DNA from: Nannocystis sp. RBIL2
Lineage (GTDB): Bacteria; Myxococcota_A; Polyangia; Nannocystales; Nannocystaceae
Direction of reading: 5' to 3'
DNA: 64,000 nt
Assembly: GCF_026626745.1 (NCBI RefSeq)
Contig: NZ_JAPNJW010000001.1
Coordinates: 2,138,001 to 2,202,000 of the forward strand
Below the pieces are notes generated by a model that saw only the letters and a list, made by a program, of their open reading frames with translations, did no database searches and was not told the origin of the DNA. Shown here piece after piece: positions 35,582 to 45,600 of this stretch (the stretch's first letter is position 1; the number at the start of each line of letters is the position of its first letter). The position numbers were made by a program, and so were the translations under genes.

Positions 35582-36394
35582 TTGACGGGCGAGGACGCGT
35601 GCTGGCTGGCCATGGACTTCTACCACTCCGGCCGGGGCCGCCTCGGCCGTACTCCGCTCGTCGAGTGCGGCGGGGAGCTCGTCGCCGTCCCGGGTGGCTA
35701 CAAGCTCACGCGCGTGCTCGTGCAGCCGGACTTCATGTCGGGGCGTTTCGTCCTCGAGCTGTGCCTCGGCCGCGGGCAGGTGTGGTCGGTGCTCGGGGGA
35801 GCGGACCAGCTCGACGACTGTCGCTCGCTCCCGGGCGGCAGCGACGACCCGGCGGCTGACGCGGCGCGGCGCGTGCGGGGCCTGGTGGCCGAGGACGTCG
35901 CTAAAGCGCGGGCGGCCGTGAAGACCGCCCTGGCTCAGCCCGCGCCGCCCGAGACCTGTGCATCCACCGCCCCGGCCGAAGGCACGGCGCACCTCGACGC
36001 GCGACGCCTCGCGCCCGGTACGCCGATCCCCGCGTGGACGAACATGATCCCCCACGACCCCGCGTTCGAGCTGTGCGCCGACCCCGACTCTACCGATCCG
36101 CAGGCGGACTTCGTGTGCAAGCAGCGGCGACCGTGGACGCACGTGATCGTGGCGCAGGTCCAGCAGATCGAGCCGCCGCAGCGCCACCCCGGCGCCCGAG
36201 ACTCGGGTGGCCAGGCCGTCGGCGAGCTGTGGCTGGTCGACGTCGCGGCGGCCCGCGCGGTCTGCCGGCGCCCGTTCGCTGCGAAGATGCCGGAGCTCGT
36301 GCTCGAGGCCTCGGTCGAGACGACCTTCCTGGACGCCGTGCGGGGCGCCCTCGACGACGCGGAGACCGGGCTTCGCTCGCCTCCGCAGCCGTGA
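35582..36394 (+). CDS. Hypothetical protein, TTG start
   Basis: The frame is open from a stop at 35426 but contains no ATG or GTG before the TTG at 35582, so this is the only usable start and gives 270 aa. The product is soluble, with no signal peptide. It has a beta-rich N-terminus (MDFYHSGRGRLGRTPLVECGG), an Ala-rich helix (about 95-115) and a C-terminal half with WTHVIVAQVQQIEPP and a helical end. Five or six scattered Cys are present. Codon use and third-position GC look coding. I do not recognise the family. Because the true N-terminus may be lost, this could be a truncated gene. Confidence 0.5.
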   Translation: MTGEDACWLAMDFYHSGRGRLGRTPLVECGGELVAVPGGYKLTRVLVQPDFMSGRFVLELCLGRGQVWSVLGGADQLDDCRSLPGGSDDPAADAARRVRGLVAEDVAKARAAVKTALAQPAPPETCASTAPAEGTAHLDARRLAPGTPIPAWTNMIPHDPAFELCADPDSTDPQADFVCKQRRPWTHVIVAQVQQIEPPQRHPGARDSGGQAVGELWLVDVAAARAVCRRPFAAKMPELVLEASVETTFLDAVRGALDDAETGLRSPPQP

Positions 36395-36500
36395 AGACAG
36401 TCTCGTCGCCCTGATGCCAGGCCCTCGGCCGCTGCGACAGTGACACCGGCCGCGAGAGACGGCTCGTCACCAGCTGCGCGGGCCTGCCCGACGCGACAAT

Positions 36501-36641
36501 GACATGTCCCGAAAGACAGCTTCTGCGCGAGCGCGAACGCCACGGTCACGAGCATCCGCAGCCGCGACAATGACATGCCCCGAGAGACATGCTCGCCCTC
36601 GAGCCCGCCCGACGCACCAATCACATGTCCCGAAAGACATG
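36501..36641. repeat. Three tandem ACATGTCC palindromes
   Basis: Copies start at 36501 (GACATGTCCCGAAAGACA), about 36572 (GACATGCCCCGAGAGACATG) and 36624 (CATGTC-CCGAAA-GACATG, perfect 6-base arms). The first two are preceded by CGACAAT and the third by CACCAAT, so the local unit is longer than the hairpin. They lie between the 3' ends of the hypothetical gene and the NRPS-PKS gene, in a 303-base stretch (36395-36697) otherwise without genes. Confidence 0.75.
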
Positions 36642-36660
36642 CTCCTCGAAAACAAACCTC

Positions 36661-36694
36661 GCGCGGCCGCGGACGCCCCTGTCCGCGGCCGCGC
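36661..36694 (-). terminator. Rho-independent terminator of the NRPS-PKS gene
   Basis: GCGCGGCCGCGGAC, a 6-base loop, then GTCCGCGGCCGCGC give a perfect 14-bp stem starting 3 bases after the stop. On the minus strand it is followed by GAGGTTTGTTTTC, a T-rich tract. This is the best intrinsic terminator in the window. Confidence 0.85.
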
Positions 36695-36697
36695 GCT

Positions 36698-39600
36698 TCA
36701 GGCCCGCCGCGGCAGGTCGCGCGCCAGGTGGCGGTCGATCAGCCGCGCCAGGGTCTCGACCCACGGGTCGTCCATCATCGTGAAGTGGTCGCCCGGCGTG
36801 CGGTACAGCGAGAACTCGCCCTCGACGAGGTCGAGCCAGTACATCCCCGCGTGCGTGTCGCGGGCGTCGCGTTGCTCGCTGGCCGCGAAGTACACCACCT
36901 CCGCGGAGATCGGCCGCGGCTTGTAGCGCTGCTCGGCCAGGCACGTCGCCAGCACGATCTGGCGCAGCGCCGGGTCGGTCTCGAGCGCCGCCACGAAGCT
37001 TTGATAGGAGGCCGACTCGCACGACGCGAACGCCTCGTGGCTGCGCAGGAAGTCCTCGATCGTCTCGATCACGTCGTCGTACACGGCCGGCATCGACGGC
37101 GCGTCGAGGATCAGCAACCGGACCGCGTGGCCGCGGGCCTCGAGCTGGCGGGCCACCTCGTAGGCCGTGATCCCGCCGGCAGAGTGGCCGCCGACGGTGT
37201 ACGGCCCCTCGGGCTGCTCGCGCAGGATGTCGGCCACGTAGCGCTCCGCCATCGCCGGCACCTCGTCGAGCACCGGCTCGCCGGGGTCGGTGCCCGACGC
37301 GCGCACGCCGAAGATCGCCGCCCCGCCGGCGTCGAGGTGGCGCGCCAGCGGCAGGTAGGTGTAGACCGTGCCGCCGATCGGCTGGACCAGGAAGATCGGC
37401 CGCGTGCCCGGGCGACCCGGGCGCAGCTGGACCAGCAGCGAGGCGCCGCGGGCCTCGTCCTGGCCGCCGATCAGGCTGCGCAGCGCGGCCACGAATTCGG
37501 CGAAGTTCGGGCGCTCGAGCAGGGCGTGGACCGGGGTCGTCACGCCGAAGCGCTCGCGGAGGCGGGCGCGGATCTTCACCGCGGTCAGCGAGGTCCCGCC
37601 GAGGTCGAAGAAGTTGTCCTCGTCGCGCACGCGCCCGACCCCCAGCGCCTCGCGCCAGATGTCGGCCGCGATCGCCGCCAGACCGTCGCGCGGCGCCTGG
37701 GCGTCGACTTCCGCCGCGCCCGTCGGCTCGTCCGCCGGCGGCGGGACCAGCACCAGAGTCGGCGCGCCCGGCCGCAGCTCGAGCGCGTGGCGGGTGCGCG
37801 CGAACGGATAGGTCGGCAGCGGCAGCTTGCGCCGGCGCTCCTCGCCGGTGAACGCCTGCCAGTCGATCGTCGCCCCCGCGCACCACAGCTGCCCGACCGC
37901 CAGCATCAGCGCCTCGAGCTCGCTGCGACCCGAGCGCCAGTGGGCCATCGACGCCACCACCAGCCGGTCGGGGCCCGCGTCCGGGTGGTTGCGGATGAAG
38001 CTCGCCAGGTGGCCGCCGGGGCCGACCTCGAGGCACACGAAGTCGGGGTCGGCGTGCAGCGTCGCCACCCCGTCGGCGAAGCGGACCGTCTGGCGCAGGT
38101 GGCGGCCCCAGTAGGCCGGGTCGCGCACCTCCGCGTCGATCCAGTCGCCCGTCACGCCCGAGACCATGGCGATCTGCGGCGCCGCGAACTCGACCTCGCG
38201 CGCCCGCTCGACCAGGCGCTCGACCAGCGGCTGCATCAGCTCCGAGTGCGACGCGGTGGCGATCGGCAGCCGCCGCGCCTCGAGCCCCTCGGCCTGCAGC
38301 GCCGCCACGAACGGCTCGATCGCCGGGGCCGCGCCCGCGATCACGCAGTCCTCGGGCCCGTTGATCGCCGCGACCGACAGCCCCGGCGGCAAGCGGGTCG
38401 TCACCGCCAGCGGCACCGCGACCATCGCCGCCGCCGGGGCCGCGTCGCACAGCGCCCCGCGGGTGGCCACCAGCGCGACCGCGTCGGCCAGCGAGAACAC
38501 CCCCGCGAGCGCGGCCGCCACGTACTCGCCGAGGCTGTGGCCGAACACCGCCGCCGGGCGCAGGCCCCAGCTCACGAGCACCTGCGACAGCGCGTACTCG
38601 ACCGCGAAGATCGACGCCATGTTGCGCGACGGCGCCAGCAACCGCTGCTTGGCCGCCTCGAACCCGCCCGGCGGCGGGAACATCGACTCCCGGATGTCCT
38701 CGCCGAGCTCGCGCACGAACAGCGCCGCGCACTCGTCGAGCGCCGCGCGGAACACCGGCAGGTGGGCGTACAGCTCGCGGCCCATGTCGACGTGCTGGCT
38801 GCCGCCGCCGGGGAACACGAACACCACCCGCGGCGCGCGGGCGCGCACCTGGCCGCGGACCACCTGGCCCGCGCCACGGCCGCCCAGGGCCGCCTGCGCG
38901 CCCTCCGAGTCGCGGCACACCGCCACGCAGCGCGCCGGCGCCAGCGCGGCCCGCTGCTGCAGCGTGTACGCGACGTCGGCCAGCGGGAGCGTCGGCCGCT
39001 CGCGCAGGTGGGAGGCCAGCCGCTCCGCCTGCGACGCCAGGGCGGCGCCCGTACGCGCCGACAGGGGCAACAGCGACCACGGCCGCCCGGGCCCGCTCGG
39101 CGCCGGCGTCGGCGCCTCCTCGAGGACCACGTGCGCGTTCGTCCCCCCGACCCCGAACGCGCTCACTCCCGCGCGCCGCGGCCCCGCGCCCGCCGGCCAG
39201 GCCACCGCCGCCGTGTTGACGAAGAACGGGCTGCTGTCGAGCCGCAGCTCCGGGTTCGCCGCCCGGAAGTGCAGCGTCGGCGGGATCTGGCCGCGCTCCA
39301 CCGCCAGCGCCGCCTTGATCAGCCCCGTCACCCCCGCGGCCGCGCTGAGGTGGCCCAGGTTGCTCTTCACCGAGCCCAGGGCGCAGCTCCCGACCGCCGC
39401 CTCGGCCCCGCGGAACACCTGCGTCAGCGCCGCGACCTCGATCGGGTCGCCGAGCCGCGTCGCAGTCCCGTGGGCCTCGACCAACGCCACGCTGGCCGGC
39501 GACACCTCGGCCGCCGCGTAGGCCCGGCGCAGCACGTCGACCTGGCCCTGCAGCCCCGGCGCGGTGTAGCCGACCTTCTCGGCCCCGTCGTTGCCGATCG

Positions 39601-42600
39601 CCGAGCCGCGGATCACCGCCCGGATCGCGTCGCCGTCGCGCAGCGCGTCGCTCAAGCGCTTCAGCACCACCACCCCGACCCCGCTGGCCCCCACAGTCCC
39701 GCCGGCCTCGGCGTCGAAGGGCCGGCAGTGGCCGTCGGGCGACAGGATCGAGCCGTCCTCGTGGACGTGGCCGAGCACCGACGCCGGCGCCACCGCGGCC
39801 CCGCCGGCCAGGGCCACGTCGCACTCGCCGGCGCGCAGGCTCTGGCTGGCCAGGTGGACCGCCACCAGCGACGTCGAGCACGCCGACAGCACCGTCACCG
39901 CCGGCCCGCGCAGCCCCAGCTTGTAGGCCACGCGCGACGTCAGGTTGTCGGGGATGTTGGCGACCCCGCGCTGGAACTCGTCGATCCCCCCGGAAGACCC
40001 GCCGAGCGCCAGCCAGTGGCGCGGCGGATCGCAGCCGCCGAACACGCCCACGCGCAGCGTGCCGCGGGCCGGATCGCAGGCCGCGTCCTCGAGCGCCGCG
40101 AACGCCGCCTCGAGGAACACCCGCTGCTGCGGGTCCATCAGCCGCGCCTCCTGGGGGCTGTAGCCGAAGAACGCCGCGTCGAAGCAGAACGCGTCGTTCA
40201 TGCGCCCGAACGCCGGCACGAAGCCCGGCGCGGTCCGCAGCGCCGGGTCGACCCCGGCCGCGGTCAGCTCCTCGGCGTCGGCGAAGCGGATGCCCGAGGC
40301 CCCGCCGATCAGGCCCTGCCACAGCGCCTCGACGTCGTCGGCCCCGGGGAAGCGCCCGGCCATGCCGACGATCGCGATCGCCTCGCTCCGCGCCTCCGGT
40401 CGCGTCGCGGTAGTTGCAACTGCAAGCTCCGGCGCCGCCCCGGCCAGCCGCCCCGCCAGGCTGCGGATCGTCGGGTGCTGGAACAGCTCGACCATGTCGA
40501 CCCGCCGCCCGAAGCGCGCCTCGATCGCAGTGCGCACCCGCGCCAGCAGCAGCGAGTGCCCGCCCAGCTCGAAGAACGCCTCGTCGATCCCGACCTGTTC
40601 GAGGCCCAGCACCTCGCGCCAGATCTGCGCCAGCGCCTGCTCCACCTGCGAGCGCGGCAGTTGGGGCGCCCGCGCCTCCGCCCGCGGCCCACGATCTGCC
40701 AGCGCCCGCACGTCGACCTTGCCGTTCGGCAGCGTCGGGAACGCCTCCACGACCACCACCGACGACGGCACCATGTGGCCCGGCAGGCGCCCCTGCGCGA
40801 ACGCGCGGACCGCCGCCGACAGCCCCGCGTCACCGCTGCGCGGCACCACGTACGCCGCCAGCTCCTCGCGGATCACCACCACCACCGCGTCCTGCACCTC
40901 GGGGTGAGCGCGCACCACCGCCTCGACCTCGCCGAGCTCGATGCGGAAGCCGCGGAGCTTGACCTGGCGATCGAGCCGCCCGGCGAACTCGAGCTGCCCG
41001 TCAGGCCGCCAGCGCACGCGGTCGCCGGTGCGGTACAGCCGGGCCCCGCGCTGGCCGGAGAACGGATCCGGCACGAAGCGCTCGGCGGTCAGGGCGGGCC
41101 GCCCGAGGTAGCCACGCGCCACCCCGGCGCCGCCGACGTACAGCTCGCCGAACACGCCGACGGGCGCGGGCTCCCCCGACGGATCGAGCACGTACACCTG
41201 CACGTCGGCGAGCGGCCGGCCGATCGGCGGCGGACCCTCGCCGGGCTCGCAGGCGGCCGCGCTGGCGCACACGGTCACTTCGGTCGGCCCGTAGGCGTTG
41301 ACGAACCGCCGCCCGCGGCCCCACCGCGCCACCAGCTCGGCGCTGCAGGCCTCGCCCGCGGCCACCACGTGCACGAGGTCGGGCAGCGGGTCGTCGGCCA
41401 TCGCCGCCAGCACCGACGGCGGCAGGACGCACATCGACACCCGCTGGCTGCGCAGCAGCTCGCCGAACTCGGGCCCCGGCACCGGCAGCCGCGGCGGCAA
41501 CAGGCACAGCGTCGCGCCCACGCCCCACGCCAGCAGCAGCTCGAACACGAACGCGTCGAAGCTCAGCGCCGAGAACTGCAGCACCACGCTGGCCTCGGTC
41601 AGCCCGAACAGCGCCCGCTGGGCCCGCGCCAGGTTGACCGCGCTGCGGTGCTCGACCACCACCCCCTTCGGCCGCCCCGTCGAGCCCGAGGTGTAGATGA
41701 CGTAGGCCGCCCGCCCCGGGTCGTCGGCGACCGTCACGTCCGTTGCATCGCCAACGATCGCGTCGTGATCGGCGTCGAGCCGGATCACCTCGCGCCCGGC
41801 GAACCGCTCCGCCAGCCGCGCCTGCGTCAGCACCACCCGGGCGCCGCTGTCGGCCAGCATGAACCCTAGCCGCTCGGCCGGGTACGCCGGGTCGAGCGGC
41901 AGGAACGCCGCCCCGGCCTTGAGCACCGCGACCACCGCGATCACCAGCTCGAGCGAGCGCTCCACGCTGACCGCCACCAGCGACTCCGCGCCGACGCCTC
42001 GCGCCGCCAGGTGCCGCGCCAGCGCCCCGGCGCGCCGCTCGAGCTCCGCGTACGTCAGCCGCGCCTCGCCGAGACTCACCGCCACGCGCTCCGGCCCCTG
42101 CGCCGCCGCCCGGGCCACCAGCGCGTGCATCGTCGCCTCCGATCGCCCTGGCGCCGCCGTGGTCCGATTCCAGCGAATCACCACCTCGGCACGCTCCTCG
42201 GGCCCCAGGAGCGCCACCTGCGACACCCGCCCCTGCGGCCGCGCGATCGCCCCGCGCAGCAGCGCCAGCAGGTGCTCGCCCATGCGCTCGATCGTCGCCC
42301 GCTCGAACAGGTCGGCGCTGTACTCGAGCATGGCAGTCAGCTCGCCGCCCTCCTCGGACACGTACAGCGTCAGGTCGAAGATCGCCCGCGGCACGTCGGC
42401 CTCGACGCTCTCGACCTCAAGCCCTGTCAGTCGCAGCTCCCGAGCCCCGGGCGGCTGCGGCGCGAAGCCGACCTGCACGATCGGGTTGTGGCTCAGGGTC
42501 CGCTCGGGCCGCAGCTCCTGGACGATGCGATCGAACGGCACCGCGTCGTGGTCATACGCCGCCAGGGTGGTCTTGCGGACCTGCGCCAGCAGCTCGGCGA

Positions 42601-45600
42601 AGCTCGGGTCGCCGGCCAGGTCGACGCGGATCGGCAGCGTGTTGACGAAGAAGCCGACCAGCCCCTCGAGCTCGACGCGGTCGCGGGCCGCCGTCGGCAT
42701 GCCGAGCACGATCGTCGACTCGCCGGTGTAGCGGTGCAGCAGCACCGCGAACCCGGCCAGCAGCACCAGCGTCGGCGACAGCCCGGCCGGCGCGCCGAGG
42801 CGCCGCAGCGCCGCGCTGACCTCGGCCCCCGGCGTCAGCGCGATCGCCCCGCCGCGGAAGCTCTGGGTGGAAGGCCGCGGCCGATCGGTCGGCAGCGGCA
42901 GCAGCTGCGGCGCGCCGTTCAGCGTCTCGCGCCACCACGCGATCGAGCGCGAAAGCCCCTGCTGCAGGCGCCCGCGCTCCCACGCCGCGTAGTCGGCGAA
43001 TTGCAGCCCGAGCGGCGTCAGAGCGGCCGTCTCGCCGCGCACGTCGGCCTCGTACAGCGCCGCCAGCTCGTCGAGCAGCAGCCGCATCGACCAGCCGTCG
43101 ATGACGATATGGTGCAGGTCGAGCAGCAGGAAGTGCTCGTCGTCGGCCAGCTGCACCAGGCAGCCGCGCACCAGCGGCCCGCGCTCGAGGTCGAACGGCC
43201 GCCGCACCTCGGTCGCCAGCCGCTTCTCGAGCTCGAGCGCCCGCAGCTCGTCCGGCAGGCTGCGCAGGTCGAAGCGGCGCAGCGGCACCGCCCCGCGCGT
43301 AGCGACGATCTGCCGCGCCTGCCCCTCGATCTCGACGAAGGTCGTGCGCAGCGCCTCGTGGCGCGCCACCAGCCCGTCGAGCCCGCGCTGCAGCGCCGCC
43401 GCGTCGAGCCCCCCGCGCAGCCGGAACCCGTGCGGGCAGTTGTAGGCCGTGCTCTCGGGCGCCAGGCGGTGGAGGAAGAACAGCCGCTCCTGCGCCAGCG
43501 ACAGCGGCAGCGGCCCGCCGCGCACCGCAGGCTCGATCGGCGGCGCCTCGCTCGGCGACGCCCGCCGGGCCCGCACGAGTCCCGCGAGCGCCGCCACCGT
43601 CGGCCCCGCGTACAGCTGCGCCAGCGCCAGCTCGACCCCGAAGGTCCGCCGCACCCGCGCCAGCACCTGCGTCGCCAGCAGCGAGTGCCCGCCGAGCGCG
43701 AAGAAGTCGTCGTGCGCCCCGACCCGCTCGACCTTCAGCACGTCCTGCCAGATCGCCGCCAGCGACACCTCGAGCTCCGAGCGCGGCGGCACCGACGTGC
43801 TCGTCGTCGCCTCGTCCTCGGGCCGCGGCAGCGCGCGCTTGTCGATCTTCCCGTTCGGCGTCAGCGGCATCTCGCGCAGGGCCACGAACGCCGTCGGGAT
43901 CATCGCCTCCGTCAGCGAGCGGCGGAGGAACACCCGCAGCTCGGCCGCCACTTCGCCGGCGGCCTCGCCCTGGGTCGCCACGAAGTAGGCCACCAGCCGG
44001 CGCTCGCCCGGCGTGTCCTCGCGGGCGATCACCACCGCCTCCTGCACCCGCGGGTGGCGGGAGATCGCCGACAGCACCTCGCCGAGCTCGACCCGGACCC
44101 CGCGGATCTTCACCTGATCGTCGCGCCGCCCCAGGTAGTCGACGATCCCGTCGGGCCGCTGGCGGGTGATGTCGCCGGTGCGATAGAGCCGCGCGCCGGG
44201 CTCGCTGGCGAACGGATCGGGCACGAAGCGCTCGGCGGTCAGGTCGGGGCGGTTCCAGTAGCCGCGGGCCAGGCCCTCGCCGCCGATGTAAAGCTCGCCC
44301 GGCACGCCGACCGGGCACAGGTTCATGTGCGGGTCGAGCACCAGCACGCGGGTGTTGGCGATCGGCCGCCCGATCGGCGGGTGCGGCACCCACTGCGCGC
44401 GCGCCGGGGGCAGCGCGTGGGCGGTGACCACGTGGCTCTCCGCCGGCCCGTAGTGATTGTGCAGGGTGCAGCGCGGCAGGCGCTCGAACAGCGCGATCAC
44501 CGGCGCGGTCAGGTGCATCTGCTCGCCCGTCGTCGTCACCTCCTTCAGGCTGCGCAGCACCTCGGGGCGATCTGCGAACTCCTCCGCCAGCTGCTGCAGC
44601 ACCACCACCGGCAGGATGACCTTCTCGATCGCCTCGGCCTCGATGACCGCGCCGAGGCGGGCCACGTCGTGGCGGACCGCCTCGTCGATCATGTGGACCG
44701 AGCCGCCGGTGCGCCAGGCGGTGAACATCTCGTAGAAGCACACATCGAAGCCGAGCGCCGCGAACTGCAGCGTGCGCGCCCCGCCGAGCAGCGCCGCCGC
44801 GTGCCACTCGATCAGGTTGACGAGCGCCGCGTGCGGCATGCCGATCCCCTTCGGCCGCCCCGTCGACCCCGAAGTGTAGATCACGTACGCCAGGTCGCCG
44901 GGGGCCGTGCGCGGCAGCGGGACCGGGCTCGCCTCGAACGCGACGTCGAGCAGCACCGACTGGGCCTGGCTCGGCGGCAGCGCGGCCGCCAGCGCCGAGT
45001 TCGTCACCATCGCCACCGCCCCGCTGTCGGCGACGATCCACCCCACCCGCTCCGCCGGGTACGCCGGGTCGAGCGGCACATAGGTCCCGCCGGCCAGCAA
45101 GATCGCCAGCACCCCGACCGCCAGCTCGAGCGAGCGGCCTAAGAACAGCCCGACCGGCACGTCGGCGCCGACGCCCAGGGCTCGCAGGCGCCAGGCCAGC
45201 CGGGTCGCGCGATCGTGCAGCTCACGGTACGTCAGGCTCTGGCCGGCGCATACGACCGCCGGCGCCTCGGGCGTGCGCGCGACCTGGGCGGCGAACAGCT
45301 CCTGCAGGCAATCGGGCCCGCGGTGGGCCGCGTCGGTGGCGTTCCATTGGTGGACGATCGTCTGCAGCTCGGTCGGCACCAGCAGCGCCAGCTCGGCGAC
45401 CGGCCGCGCCGGCTCGGCCAGGGCTCCCACCAGCACCATCTCCCAGTGGCCGAGCAATCGCGCCACCGTGTCGGCCTCGAACAGGTCGCGGTCGTAGGCG
45501 GCGAGCAGCAGCCCGTCGCGCAGGTCGATCGAAAGCTCGAGCTCGTGGCCCACGACGCCGAGGTCGAGGGCGACCGCCGACGGCTCAGCGCACGCGCCGT

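Noticed and set aside
36575..41869. Long plus-strand open frame opposite the NRPS-PKS gene
   Set aside because: Arg/His/Gln-rich shadow frame; the minus strand has clear C, A, T, KS, AT and TE motifs.
43800..45300. Assigning a substrate to the first adenylation domain of the NRPS
   Set aside because: The pocket residues read by eye (about D-V-Y, T-H-V-V) do not match a specificity code I can recall with confidence.
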